NCBI GenBank assembly: GCA_035376985.1
Contig: DAOSSA010000002.1
Coordinates: 1-64,000, forward strand
Length of the DNA stretch: 64,000 nt
From: Brevifilum sp029548365
GTDB lineage: Bacteria > Chloroflexota > Anaerolineae > Anaerolineales > Anaerolineaceae
Direction of reading: 5' to 3'
Made by a program: the position numbers and the translations under genes. Below are positions 8,694 to 17,947 of this stretch, piece by piece (the stretch's first letter is position 1; the number at the start of each line of letters is the position of its first letter). The notes beneath the pieces were generated by a model. That model saw only the letters and a list, made by a program, of their open reading frames with translations. It made no database searches and was not told the DNA's origin.

Positions 8694-10187
8694 TTATGAA
8701 ATACGCTCGAATGTATCAATTTCATCAATTGTTAAACCAGTTACCTCCCCGTTTACGTCATGCAAAAAGGTGAGGAATTCTGGGGCATTGATCTTGTTTT
8801 TATAATCTACCAGATAAGTCAGCCCCGCCCAGGGTTCTAAATTTGCAATAAATAGCGAAGTTTCACCGTACTGGTATTTCAACTGATCATTTTCCTGGCT
8901 GATCGAAATTTCTCCGAACAATGGACTTGAATATGTTCCTGTAAATTGTTCCAGATTAAGTGGTTTATGGTCTTCAACTGGACGATTGGCCAGCATTTGT
9001 TGAACACCGATCTCTGCACCTGTACGCCATTGATGGATCAATTTGATCATATCGCCACTGTAATCTTTTTCCTCACCCAAAAGCACATCGAATAAATAAT
9101 AACCGAGCATAGCATGCAACATGGTTTGATAGGTGTTCATCATTATCACGCCACCAATCTTGAGTTGTGGCAAAAAAGCAACCGCAGCAACGAAGCCATG
9201 CAATTGTCCAGGATGAAAGACCATTTTGTAACCACGATAATCATTAATATACCAACCTAACCCATAGGCCAGGAGATTGGTCTGGATGCCAACGGCGAAC
9301 AGTGGATCCATCTCGGATTCCGTTGGTTTGATGATAATTTGAGGGCCCAACATTTCGGCCACCGTTTCCCGACTAAGGATTTGCTCATCGTTGTAACTGC
9401 CTTTGTTCAACAGCAATTGCAGCCAACAAATCATATCCTCCAGGTTAGAGAGAATAGAGCCTGCAGAATTCTCACCAAAATCTGTCCAGGGGATTGGTTG
9501 AACTGGATCAAGCACCCTAAGTTCAGCCGGAACTAAACCACCATCTAGATTAGTATGAGGTGTTGCAATGTTCACGTTATTTCTTGATATTGCCTGCTGA
9601 TAGGTTGCAACGCTAGCAGTCATGCCAAGTGGACTGAAGAAACGCTCATGAACGAGGTCTTTCCATGTCTTTCCCGTAACAACTTCGGCGACCCGCCCTG
9701 CTACAAGGTAATGAGGGTTGTTATAGGAAAAACGACCCCGAAAATGACCGATTGGGCGCAAGTATTCCATTTTGCTGATGTAATCCTCGCTATCAAAAAC
9801 CCGATCGCGATTCATAATGCGGATACTGCGCATCGTTCCAGTACGGTGAGCTAGCATGTCTCGTATTGTGACATGCTGGGTTACCCAAGGGTCATACATT
9901 TTAAAATCAGGCAGATGTTGGATAATCGGATCATCCCATTTAAGTTTGCCTTCATCTACAAGGCTACCCACTACGGCAGCAGTAAAGGCTTTACTGCAAG
10001 ACCCAATGCTAAAAAGAGTTTTTTCATTGACAATATCTGGTTTCCCAAATTCTTTTACCCCATAGCCCCGTGCAGAAACCAATTCACCACGATCGATCAA
10101 TGCCACAACAGCACCAGGGATTTGCCAATCCTGTAAAGCGTTTTCTATATATGCTTCTACCTTGGGAATTGAATAATTGTTTTTCAT
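8694..10187 (-). CDS. Class C beta-lactamase-fold serine hydrolase
   Basis: A 497-aa serine hydrolase. I place the start at the ATG at 10187, preceded by GGAG at a good distance; a longer frame to 10223 lacks a ribosome site. SxxK is S63-C-S-K66, the Tyr motif is YNN (FSYNN), and an HPGQ motif (FHPGQLHGF) fills the third position. A lipocalin-like or beta-barrel C-terminal region (FTGTYSSPLFG) follows the catalytic domain, as in D-aminopeptidase and esterase relatives. There is no signal peptide with this start. It lies between the MFS transporter and the M81 peptidase in one operon. MlrB of the microcystin pathway belongs to the same superfamily, but substrate transfer from that is only an analogy. 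Confidence 0.86.
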   Translation of the reverse strand: MKNNYSIPKVEAYIENALQDWQIPGAVVALIDRGELVSARGYGVKEFGKPDIVNEKTLFSIGSCSKAFTAAVVGSLVDEGKLKWDDPIIQHLPDFKMYDPWVTQHVTIRDMLAHRTGTMRSIRIMNRDRVFDSEDYISKMEYLRPIGHFRGRFSYNNPHYLVAGRVAEVVTGKTWKDLVHERFFSPLGMTASVATYQQAISRNNVNIATPHTNLDGGLVPAELRVLDPVQPIPWTDFGENSAGSILSNLEDMICWLQLLLNKGSYNDEQILSRETVAEMLGPQIIIKPTESEMDPLFAVGIQTNLLAYGLGWYINDYRGYKMVFHPGQLHGFVAAVAFLPQLKIGGVIMMNTYQTMLHAMLGYYLFDVLLGEEKDYSGDMIKLIHQWRTGAEIGVQQMLANRPVEDHKPLNLEQFTGTYSSPLFGEISISQENDQLKYQYGETSLFIANLEPWAGLTYLVDYKNKINAPEFLTFLHDVNGEVTGLTIDEIDTFERIS

Positions 10188-10281
10188 ATTTTCTCCACAT
10201 TGGAAAAAGAAATTAACACCCATGAAGAGGTGATATTAACCCACCTCCTCACGGGAGTTGCTTATTAGCAAAAAATTGCAG

Positions 10282-11622
10282 TTACTGGGATATTTCAGGT
10301 TCGGGTTTTACCTCGCCTTTGGTGACTGGTAAGAGTGACAAGATACCCAGTACGGAACCGACCAGAACAACCAGCCAAATATTGCTGTAGTTGTTACCGA
10401 ATTTCTCGACGACGAAACCGCCAATTAATGGACCGATAATGTAGCCCAGCATTCGGGTGGCTGCAGAAATACCTTCAAGCGATCCGAGTAATCGATCGTC
10501 AGGTACTGCATCCATAATCAAAGGTACCTGAGGTACCCACACTAGAGACCAGAGCAGCGCACCGATCCCTAAAGCAGGCCAAACAACTCCGGGTACTGGA
10601 AAAAAGAAAATTGCCAGGCTCATCAATGCGAAAGCGATATAGCCGATTATGGAGGCAGTTTTTCTGCTGATATATTTTAAGATATACCCTGTAGGTAATG
10701 TGCCGATAAGAAATGCCGCACCGCCCACAGCATACAGCATACCGGATGCTCCAACATCCATTTTCAGGACCGTTACACCGTAAGAACTTGCGAATGATCC
10801 GATCTGGCCGAATGCCAAATAACTAAAAAACAAACTCAGGTAAAGGAAAACCAAGCTGCGAATATTTTCTTTAGGCAAGGAACGAAATTCCTTAATTGTG
10901 TCCTTAATCGTCAACTTCTTAGCATCCTCCATTTCGTGTTTCAATACGGGAGGTTCTGTAATTTTGACAGCCACCAGTGAAACCACTACGGAAGTAAGGA
11001 TTGCACCGATCCAAAACGGCAATCCAGGGTTGATATCAAAGAGCATTGCGCCGATTAAAGCACCCAGCACCCCAGAACCTGAGCCGATGAAGTTGGCAAT
11101 TGCGTTTGCCATTGAGCGATGTTTGGAAGGTGTGATATCGTACAAGATCACTTCAGATGGGGCGCGAATGACCGCATAAGAAGCCAGCATAACGACTAAT
11201 GAAATAATAAAAGGGATCAAATATTTTAACAGTTTGGCAGTTTGCCCGTTTAATTCATGTGGAATGCCGATAACAAACACCGGGATCAAGATAAATGCGA
11301 TGACCATGATTGGCATGCTGAAGATAATCCAGGGCTTGCGACGTCCGTATCTACTTTGGGTAGTATCACTGATCATTCCGATCAATGGGCTGATGAATAA
11401 CCCGACGATATTGTCGATGACCATGATCACACCTGTGACTGTAGCTCCGAAGCCAAATCCGACAATGGTCGCAGATTGTGACCCCATGTCGAAATTTGGA
11501 TTACCGGCTTGCAGCCAAATTGGCACGTAGGTGTTATAGAGCGTCCACATTAGTTCTGTACAGGCAACAATTAAACACACCAAAATGACGCGCCCCCAAC
11601 TGAAATACACTTTTTTACTCAT
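10282..11622 (-). CDS. MFS transporter (GPH/SLC45-like)
   Basis: A 446-aa integral membrane protein with twelve predicted helices of the major facilitator superfamily. The loop motif DTTQSRYGRRKPWI after helix 2 is typical of the glycoside-pentoside-hexuronide and SLC45-like branch. I use the ATG at 11622, which follows AAAGGA; the longer frame to 11751 would run into the upstream epimerase gene. It probably imports the substrate of the surrounding hydrolases, across the cytoplasmic membrane and coupled to a cation. The operon position between the epimerase and the serine hydrolase (94 bp gap) supports this. Whether the cargo is a peptide, sugar or other amide is not visible. Confidence 0.88.
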   Translation of the reverse strand: MSKKVYFSWGRVILVCLIVACTELMWTLYNTYVPIWLQAGNPNFDMGSQSATIVGFGFGATVTGVIMVIDNIVGLFISPLIGMISDTTQSRYGRRKPWIIFSMPIMVIAFILIPVFVIGIPHELNGQTAKLLKYLIPFIISLVVMLASYAVIRAPSEVILYDITPSKHRSMANAIANFIGSGSGVLGALIGAMLFDINPGLPFWIGAILTSVVVSLVAVKITEPPVLKHEMEDAKKLTIKDTIKEFRSLPKENIRSLVFLYLSLFFSYLAFGQIGSFASSYGVTVLKMDVGASGMLYAVGGAAFLIGTLPTGYILKYISRKTASIIGYIAFALMSLAIFFFPVPGVVWPALGIGALLWSLVWVPQVPLIMDAVPDDRLLGSLEGISAATRMLGYIIGPLIGGFVVEKFGNNYSNIWLVVLVGSVLGILSLLPVTKGEVKPEPEISQ

Positions 11623-11671
11623 AAGCTTTTTCCTTTGTTTTGTATAGTTGAATTGAATTTTGGTATATGGA

Positions 11672-12781
11672 TTACTCAACAATAAATTTTTCCATTTTCT
11701 CAAGGAAGCTGGGATCATATTCAGCGCCATGACCTGGTGTATCCGGGACATCCACTCGACTGCCCGTAAAAACAGCGCCGCCGATCACAGGATCTTCAGA
11801 AAAATGGTTGATGGTATCTAAATCAGCAAAGCGAATGTTCTCGCGAGCTAGAATGAGATGCGCTCCTGCGCTGATTCCAACTCTGGTTTCAAACATCCCA
11901 CCGACCATGCAGGGAATTCCGGCAGCTTCTCCTATCGCATTGATTTTGCATGCTGCGCTAATCCCCCCAGATTTTGCCAGTTTAATATTGAAATAAGTGC
12001 AGGCATTGAGGTTTGCAAGGCGGAAGGCGTCGTGTTGATCGAATAAAGATTCATCTGCCATGATTGGGATTGGACTTTTCTCGTGAACGCGCTTTAGGGC
12101 GTTTATGTCCCAATACGGTACTGGTTGTTCGCAAAATTCAATATTAAACTGAGCCAGGGCATGTAAGGTAGATAGTGCAGTTGTTGTGTTCCATCCCTGG
12201 TTTGCATCAATGCGGATTGGTAGATCAGGTCCAACAGCATCCCGGATAGCACGAATTCGAGCTACATCCTCTTCACATGTTGTTCCCAGTTTAACTTTCA
12301 ACGAATTGGCATCTCTGTCCAAGTAAGATAATGCTTTTTCTGCCATGGTTTTTGGTTCACCAATTCCAATTGTGAAGTCTGTAAAGATTTGTGCTTGTTT
12401 TCCCCCTAGAAAAGCATACAACGGAATACCAGCATATTTTGAAGCAATATCGAAAAGCGCCATATCAAATGCTGATTTGATAGTGCTATTAAATTTTAAA
12501 ACGGCGTTAATATCCGAAATATGTCTTTCAATCTCTAAAGGATTTTTCCCGAGCAAGAATCTCGCAATCAATTTACCAGATTCAACACAAATTGCTTGCG
12601 TCTCTCCGGTGATGAACCAGTATGGACATGCTTCACCAATACCATATAAACCGGCATCGGTGCGAATGATGACTGCGATGCCGTCGCCCCGGGCTACCAC
12701 GCCCAGTGCAATTTTGAAAGGGGTAACAAACTCCAAGCCAATTTTATAAATTTCTATTTTTGTAATTTTCATCGGCTTCAT
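11672..12781 (-). CDS. Enolase-superfamily dipeptide epimerase-like enzyme
   Basis: A 369-aa enolase-superfamily enzyme of the muconate-lactonising subgroup. The catalytic pieces are visible: K162-V-K164 in LKVKLG, metal ligands D192 (RIDANQGW), E218 (FCEQP) and D243 (MADES), and the second base K267 (NIKLAKSGG). This layout is that of L-Ala-D/L-Glu and related dipeptide epimerases. These invert the alpha carbon of the second residue of a dipeptide, often from peptidoglycan. The start at 12781 has AAGGA 6-8 bp upstream. Second gene of the operon, 22 bp after the GntR gene. The specificity loop cannot be assigned by eye, so N-succinylamino-acid racemase activity remains possible. Confidence 0.85.
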   Translation of the reverse strand: MKPMKITKIEIYKIGLEFVTPFKIALGVVARGDGIAVIIRTDAGLYGIGEACPYWFITGETQAICVESGKLIARFLLGKNPLEIERHISDINAVLKFNSTIKSAFDMALFDIASKYAGIPLYAFLGGKQAQIFTDFTIGIGEPKTMAEKALSYLDRDANSLKVKLGTTCEEDVARIRAIRDAVGPDLPIRIDANQGWNTTTALSTLHALAQFNIEFCEQPVPYWDINALKRVHEKSPIPIMADESLFDQHDAFRLANLNACTYFNIKLAKSGGISAACKINAIGEAAGIPCMVGGMFETRVGISAGAHLILARENIRFADLDTINHFSEDPVIGGAVFTGSRVDVPDTPGHGAEYDPSFLEKMEKFIVE

Positions 12782-12803
12782 TAGTGTTCCTTTTTTATGT
12801 CAC

Positions 12804-13490
12804 TCAGCGTGGATTGATTTTTTCTCCAAACAAAGCCAACCTATCGATCATGGACCTGCGAATGTGTTTTTCAATTAACTCTCGAACAAGAATGGTGTTC
12901 CTATCTTGGAGTGCATCGAGAAGCTCTTCATGATCACGAATATTTTGCAGCCCGTCACGAATGCGCATTTCTTCAGAGCTGATAGCAAGTAGATATCGCA
13001 TATTATTAAGATTCAATAACTGTGACAGCAAACGTGTTAGGATCCAGCGGTCACTCGCTCGAATGGCGATCAGGTGAAACTCCATGTTTTTCTGACTGGC
13101 AATTTCTATGGATCCGGGATCGGCCCTGGTTCCAGTGAGTGGGAGAAGATCACGCATCTGGCTCAATTCTTTTTGGGTGATTTTTTCGGCTGCCGCCTGC
13201 CATGCCAGACCTTCCGAAAGGATGCGTAGTTCGTAGATGTCACGCAAATCATTTGGAGAGATAAAAGGGACTCGTACACCCTTACGAGGAATTCTTTCTG
13301 CAAGGCCTTCGATAACCAGCTGATCCAGAGCGTCACGGGCGGTGGCCTGGCTCACGCCGAGTTCTTCGGCAATAGCAATCTGGCGCAACCAATCACCGGG
13401 TTTTAATTTTCCTGATGAAAGGGATATTTTAATGGCATTGTAGGCGGAATCAACTCGACGATTGAATTTCTTTTTGTCTCTAATCGGCAT
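12804..13490 (-). CDS. GntR/FadR-type regulator (FCD domain)
   Basis: A 228-aa regulator with an N-terminal GntR winged helix (LGVSQATARDALDQLVIEGLAERIPRKGV split by the recognition helix around residues 45-75) and a C-terminal FCD ligand domain (YELRILSEGLAW; HLIAIRASD; DHEELLDALQDRN), whose His/Asp residues usually bind a metal and an organic-acid effector. It heads the operon for the epimerase, transporter and hydrolases. A TTGACA/TACAAT promoter overlapping a near-perfect 30-bp palindrome lies just upstream. Autorepression relieved by a pathway intermediate is the natural model. Confidence 0.9.
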   Translation of the reverse strand: MPIRDKKKFNRRVDSAYNAIKISLSSGKLKPGDWLRQIAIAEELGVSQATARDALDQLVIEGLAERIPRKGVRVPFISPNDLRDIYELRILSEGLAWQAAAEKITQKELSQMRDLLPLTGTRADPGSIEIASQKNMEFHLIAIRASDRWILTRLLSQLLNLNNMRYLLAISSEEMRIRDGLQNIRDHEELLDALQDRNTILVRELIEKHIRRSMIDRLALFGEKINPR

Positions 13491-13519
13491 GGTAACTGTA
13501 CCTTTAATAGGATATTGCT

Positions 13520-13549
13520 AATATTAACGATAACATTATCGATAATATT
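13520..13549. promoter_or_regulatory. Candidate GntR operator (30-bp palindrome)
   Basis: Left arm AATATTAACGATAA, 2-bp centre CA, right arm TTATCGATAATATT: 13 of 14 positions pair. It overlaps the -10 box of the GntR operon promoter by three bases and covers the likely start of transcription, the position expected for a repressor site. Confidence 0.75.
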
Positions 13550-13575
13550 GTATAATCCTCTTTAACTCATGTCAA
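13547..13575 (-). promoter_or_regulatory. Sigma-70-type promoter of the GntR operon
   Basis: On the minus strand: TTGACA (13575-13570), a 17-bp spacer, then TACAAT (13552-13547), 57 bp upstream of the GntR start. The spacing is ideal and the -10 box overlaps the palindromic operator. Confidence 0.75.
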
Positions 13576-13657
13576 GGGTAATGTTTGGCTGATTTTTTAA
13601 ATGAATGCATGGCTAACAGGAATAATTGTTATGTTAACAAATCTGATATAGCTTTTG

Positions 13658-14166
13658 TCAATATTCCATCCTTACGGATCTTCCCAAAAAGCTTTTCATT
13701 TGCTTGCTTGTTACGGACTCACCTGTGCTGAAATCAAGCCGGTACAGGCCACCCTCGTCGGTATCCAGCACGAGGTATAGAAGAGCTGGCTCCCGGACTG
13801 AAGCTTGCCAGGTGATCGACTTCCACAGCTTGTGACCATGGATTGATTGCGCCCCGGCAGAGATGGCCACCTGGTAGACCTGGTTTGGGTCGAGCTGCTG
13901 AAGGGGAGTGAACCACAGGGTTGGCCCATCCCAGGTGAGGCTGCCCTCAAGGTGGGGGAATTGTGAACCGGGCTTCGACTGAAAGGGTATCCATCGGCTG
14001 ATTGAAGGTGACCCCAAACCTGCCATTGATGCAGACCTGCTCGCCCGGACTCGGGTGGGGCGGTCAGGGTCTGAACCCGGTTTTGCACGCGCTGGATGAA
14101 AAAAACGACCAGCAAGCTGATCAGAATAACAAGCAGCCAGGGGAGAAGGCGTGAGCGTGTCCGCAT
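13658..14166 (-). pseudogene. Decayed Ig-like (Big_5) membrane-anchored protein
   Basis: A dead gene readable only by switching frame twice. Frame one from the ATG at 14166 gives MRTRS plus a membrane anchor (LLPWLLVILISLLVVFF) and a short linker to TAPPES. The next frame gives a Big_5 strand pattern (GRFGVTFNQPMDTLSVEARF). The third gives the rest of the domain (WDGPTLWFTPLQQLDPNQVY) and then the start of a repeat-like LYLVLDTDEGGLYRLD segment before a stop. Intact relatives carry an anchor, an Ig-like domain and a long beta-propeller. Here the propeller is missing, so the gene has at least two indels and a 3' deletion. It is not part of the GntR operon, whose promoter lies downstream of it. 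Confidence 0.7.
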
Positions 14167-14394
14167 CGTGTAATTGTGTCCCCCCAAAAAAAATGGTGCT
14201 TGGAGTTTGATCCATTATGAGAATTGGGTTGGAGCCGCCTATTTGATGCTGTTTGCTTTGAAAATTTAGAGCGATCGCTTGCGGTTTTGGACGACGTTTT
14301 TGTCGAATTGAATCTGGTATACTTATCGACTATCGAAGATAGCCGTGTGCAGCAACCTACATGCTTCTGCAGAGAGGAGATATCAAATTCGATT

Positions 14395-15519
14395 ATGAAA
14401 ATTCTTTATTTGGCAGGGCGTTGGGATCCGAATATTCAAGATGAATACAGCGGATCGGATTACGGCGCATTTCAGATGTTGAAAAAACAAGCAGGGGTTG
14501 ATCTGTTTTTAGTTGGCCCGATTGAAGATCAACCCAACCTGGTTGAAAGGGTCATCTTTCGACTTTATCGCGGTCTTTTCAAAAAACCAATTGTTAAATA
14601 TTATCCCTCTTCTTTGAAAAGGATAGGACGCATGGTAAACCAGGCAATTGCTGAGGTCCAACCTGACGTCATCTTTTCCAAGTATTCATCTCCTGTTGTC
14701 AAAGCCAACATTGACCGGCCTTTTGTTTACATGTGTGATTCTACGGTCAACTGGACGAAGAAAATATGGCCGTTTTTCTCAAAATTGGGTTTCATGATCA
14801 TGGAAAAATGGGAGGCGAAAGCAATCCAGGAATGTGATCGGTTAATCACTTTCAGCAAGGCAAGTGCAGACAATATTATTGCTCACTATCGAAAAGATCC
14901 TGCTAAAGTTCAGGTTCTCCCGATTCCGGCTTACATTCCCACGGACGCCCTTCCTGGAAAAGATTCTATTCAAAAAGAAATTGGTTCACCGCTGAAATTA
15001 CTCCTGGTTGGGAAACGATATTATCTCAGGGGAATTGATATCGCCATTGAGGTGGTTAGAATTTTGAATGAGAATAATTGTCCAACAAACTTGACGCTTG
15101 TAGGGGTAACGGGAGAAGATCAGGATTTTGTTAAGTTTAAAGGTGTGTTTGAAAAAGAAGATCCTCAACAAATGAAAGCATACTTTGAATTCTTCCAGTT
15201 GGCGGATTTGCTGATTCACCCTTCCAGGTTTCATTCAGCGGGCATTGTGATCAGTGAAGCAGCAGGGTTTGGCTTGCCCACAATTACCAATGCGGCAGGT
15301 GGCTTGTCAACGTCGGTTCAACACGAAAGAACAGGGTTGGTGCTGCCTGAAAACAGCCCGCCTGCTGCTTACGCAGAAGCTATTCTCAGGTTGATAGAAG
15401 ACAAGCAACGCTATAAACGCTTTCGCCAGGCTGCACGAGAAAGATTTGAAGCAGAATTGAATTGGGAGATCGCCGGGCTACGCTTGTTTGAGGCGATTAA
15501 CGAAGTTTATCGCGCCTGA
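14395..15519 (+). CDS. Glycosyltransferase family 4 (GT-B) protein
   Basis: A 374-aa GT-B glycosyltransferase. I start it at the ATG at 14395, which follows AGAGGAGA; the frame is open further upstream to 14224 but the extra residues are unlike the family. The N-terminal domain begins MKILYLAGRWDP. The C-terminal nucleotide-sugar domain has LLLVGKRYYLRG near residue 200 and the GT4 acceptor/donor motif HSAGIVISEAAGFGLP around 280, with the conserved Glu. It probably transfers a sugar to a lipid-linked or cell-surface acceptor at the cytoplasmic face. It stands alone on the plus strand with no glycan cluster nearby, so neither donor nor acceptor can be inferred. Confidence 0.85.
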   Translation: MKILYLAGRWDPNIQDEYSGSDYGAFQMLKKQAGVDLFLVGPIEDQPNLVERVIFRLYRGLFKKPIVKYYPSSLKRIGRMVNQAIAEVQPDVIFSKYSSPVVKANIDRPFVYMCDSTVNWTKKIWPFFSKLGFMIMEKWEAKAIQECDRLITFSKASADNIIAHYRKDPAKVQVLPIPAYIPTDALPGKDSIQKEIGSPLKLLLVGKRYYLRGIDIAIEVVRILNENNCPTNLTLVGVTGEDQDFVKFKGVFEKEDPQQMKAYFEFFQLADLLIHPSRFHSAGIVISEAAGFGLPTITNAAGGLSTSVQHERTGLVLPENSPPAAYAEAILRLIEDKQRYKRFRQAARERFEAELNWEIAGLRLFEAINEVYRA

Positions 15520-16019
15520 TTAAAAAATTAAGATCGATTCAAGCCCAGGCCAATATGTAAGATCCGTCCTTCACACCTCAGAGGGGCGGTTAATACAAAA
15601 TACCCCAATGAGTTTTTAATGTATGGACGGTGGGTGGGTCACAATGCTTTCGCGCAGAATCATGCACCCGCATTCGGCATTAAGGGTAATTCTGATCGAT
15701 TAATGACGGTGAAGGCCGATAGAGGGAGGGTGGAGGTGAGTTTGTGAACCGTGGTTTGGTTTATTTTCATCACACCCCGGGGTTTTTATGTGTGGCAGGT
15801 TCCTGCAATCTTCTCAGCAAATCCCAAGCGATAAATAAACCAATGTATGGTATGATTTTTGTGCTTAATAGCATCACGATTGAGAGAAACGGACTTTGTT
15901 TTCGGCTTCAGCTTTCTTCAGCCACAACATCAAATGACCATGGTATTTGATCTTCAAAGACCGAATTTTCCGACCAGCAAGACTCTATCTTCGAACCCAT
16001 TAATGGTTAGGACGTGTTT
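15520..16019. other. Intergenic region, no gene seen
   Basis: Between the glycosyltransferase and the Na/Pi transporter. Short frames here have no ribosome site or recognisable protein character. No hairpin with a T-run is evident. Confidence 0.5.
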
Positions 16020-17621
16020 ATGTTAGGTGTTGTTCAGATCCTGGCTGGCTTATCCCTGTTCCTTTTTGGCATGCAAATGCTCAGTTCAGGCATTGAAAAA
16101 TTGGCTGGTGCAAAGATCCAACAATGGCTGGAGCGCGTGGCCAGCAACCATTTACACAGCGCAGGGATTGGTGCGTTGGCAACTGCCCTCGTGCAGAGCT
16201 CGGGTTTGATCATGGTGACGATGATTGGCCTGATTAATGCCAACCTGATGTCGGTTGAACAATCCATTGCTGTAATGCTCGGACAGGAAATTGGTACGAC
16301 GATGACTGCCCAGGTTGTCGCTTTTGATATTGGCAATTTTCGCTTGTTACTCTTGATTGTCGGCTTTATCTTTCTCGAATTTTTCCCAAGGCGTGACTGG
16401 AAGAAATTCGGCGAATTATTAATGGGATTGGGCATTGTTTTTGTTGGCATGGGGACGATGTCGAATGCGTTGGATAATCTGGTTGCGATTCCCTGGGTTT
16501 CGAACATGCTTTTGCACCTGGATACCAATATTGGATGGGGTATTTTGGGCGGCACGTTGTTGACCGGGGTTGTGCAGAGCAGTACGGCAGTGACCAGTCT
16601 GACGGTTGCGATGGGCATCAGCAATGTGATCACCTTACCGGGCGCTATCAGCGTCATTCTTGGCGCAAATATCGGCTCTTGTGTGACAGGGTTAATCGCC
16701 TCGGTGCGACTCTCATCAACTGCCCGCCAGGCATCGCTGGCGCAAATCATCATCAATACCACCGGTGTGCTCCTTTTTATACCGTTTATTATGCCTTTTG
16801 CTGCACTGATGGAAAAAACCTCCTCAGTGTTACCAAGGCAAATTGCAAATTCTCATACTGCCTTCAACCTGATCGTCAGTATCCTCTTGTTTCCATTTAT
16901 TAGACAAATTGCCCGCCTGGTCAAACGGATCGTACCTGAACGAGATGAGAAAGATGAGGACAAGAAGACGATCTATATTGACGAGAACCAGCATGCGGTT
17001 CCATCTGTGGCGATTTCTGAAGCCAACCGTGAGCTTCACCGGATGGGAGAGCTCTCAGCAGAGATGATGGCGTTGAGCTGTCAATCGCTGATTGAGCAAG
17101 ACGAGGAGAAGGCGGAAAAGGTGCTGGAAATGGAGGAAGCGTTGATTGACCCGATCGCCCATGAGCTGGATCATTTTATCAACACATTAATGTTTGCCGA
17201 TCTGAGCCACCAGCAACAACGGCGCTGTTTCCAGGTCAAGACCCTGCTGATTGATATTGAGCGGGTTGGAGATATGGCGGAAGACATAGCACAATTTGCC
17301 CAGGAACGCATGCTGGGAGAGATCTCCTTTTCTGATGAAGCGATAAATGAGCTTAACTTTTTATGGAAATTTGCACATAAGACTTATTCAGATGCGTTAA
17401 CAGCCCTTTCTGAAAGCGATAAAGACCTGGCGAAGAAAGTCTGCCAGTCAGAAAGTGAATTTGACAAACTGTATTCCCTGGCACGCGAAAGGCATGTCAA
17501 GCGGCTGGAGGAAGGAACCTGCTCACCTTCAGCGAACATCATCTTTACAGAAACTCTGCGCAACCTGGAACGGATCAGTGACCACGCAGATAATATCGGT
17601 ATAAGCGTACAACGGAATTGA
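16020..17621 (+). CDS. Na+/phosphate cotransporter family protein with PhoU domain
   Basis: A 533-aa membrane protein with two copies of the Na/Pi-cotransporter repeat. Each copy has the QSS motif (LVQSSGLIMV near residue 60, VVQSSTAVTS near 180) and a Gly-rich G-x-x-I-G-T/S-x-x-T helix break (GQEIGTTMTA, GANIGSCVTG). The C-terminal 200 residues are a helical PhoU-like domain (MEEALIDPIAHELDHF; LLIDIERVGDMAEDIA). It is likely to move phosphate or another anion with sodium across the cytoplasmic membrane. I prefer the ATG at 16020, 7 bp after AGGA, over the GTG at 16014. It is the last chromosomal gene before the integrated element. Confidence 0.88.
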   Translation: MLGVVQILAGLSLFLFGMQMLSSGIEKLAGAKIQQWLERVASNHLHSAGIGALATALVQSSGLIMVTMIGLINANLMSVEQSIAVMLGQEIGTTMTAQVVAFDIGNFRLLLLIVGFIFLEFFPRRDWKKFGELLMGLGIVFVGMGTMSNALDNLVAIPWVSNMLLHLDTNIGWGILGGTLLTGVVQSSTAVTSLTVAMGISNVITLPGAISVILGANIGSCVTGLIASVRLSSTARQASLAQIIINTTGVLLFIPFIMPFAALMEKTSSVLPRQIANSHTAFNLIVSILLFPFIRQIARLVKRIVPERDEKDEDKKTIYIDENQHAVPSVAISEANRELHRMGELSAEMMALSCQSLIEQDEEKAEKVLEMEEALIDPIAHELDHFINTLMFADLSHQQQRRCFQVKTLLIDIERVGDMAEDIAQFAQERMLGEISFSDEAINELNFLWKFAHKTYSDALTALSESDKDLAKKVCQSESEFDKLYSLARERHVKRLEEGTCSPSANIIFTETLRNLERISDHADNIGISVQRN

Positions 17622-17760
17622 GCTGAACGGTTTTCCGGTTAGATGTATATCAGAAATACGGGTTAAAAAATTGTCTCAGGCGAAGTTTGTGTATGCTATT
17701 CTTTAGCGCTCATCGGTGATTTCTGTTGTCCTTCAGTAAATACCATCCCCTTGACTTACC

Positions 17761-17781
17761 ATTCACAATTCACCATTCACC
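17761..17781. repeat. Heptamer tandem repeat (ATTCACM x3)
   Basis: Three 7-bp units (ATTCACA, ATTCACC, ATTCACC) on the chromosomal side of the left attachment site. Similar 7-bp tracts occur in the right chromosomal flank (55122-55177 and 55214-55241), and I noticed none in the element. Confidence 0.7.
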
Positions 17782-17791
17782 TTAAACATAA

Positions 17792-17835
17792 AATGAGCGT
17801 GCAGAGACTCGAACTCTGAACCAATGGCTTAAAAG
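17792..17835. repeat. attL: 44-bp copy of the tRNA-Lys 3' half
   Basis: Identical to 52309-52352 and running from just past the tRNA 3' end through the T-arm to the anticodon loop. It diverges immediately afterwards, so it is a truncated tRNA copy displaced by integration. Chromosomal sequence lies to its left and the integrase gene 112 bp to its right. Confidence 0.92.
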
Positions 17836-17947
17836 TAAAAATCCTTGTTTGCCAAGCTTACTCCCTTGTTAAATATCGAATAATCCATAGGTTGTTTTAG
17901 TCAGAAAATGCCCCCCACTCATAGTACAAAATGGGAGATATTTACAA

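Noticed and set aside
10188..10223. Upstream start of the second serine hydrolase
   Set aside because: The extension has no ribosome site, while GGAG precedes the ATG at 10187.
11623..11751. N-terminal extension of the MFS transporter
   Set aside because: It overlaps the epimerase coding region and is not membrane-like; the ATG at 11622 fits the family.
15744..15950. 68-codon frame between GT4 and the Na/Pi transporter
   Set aside because: No ribosome site, high Cys/Ser content without motif, probably chance.
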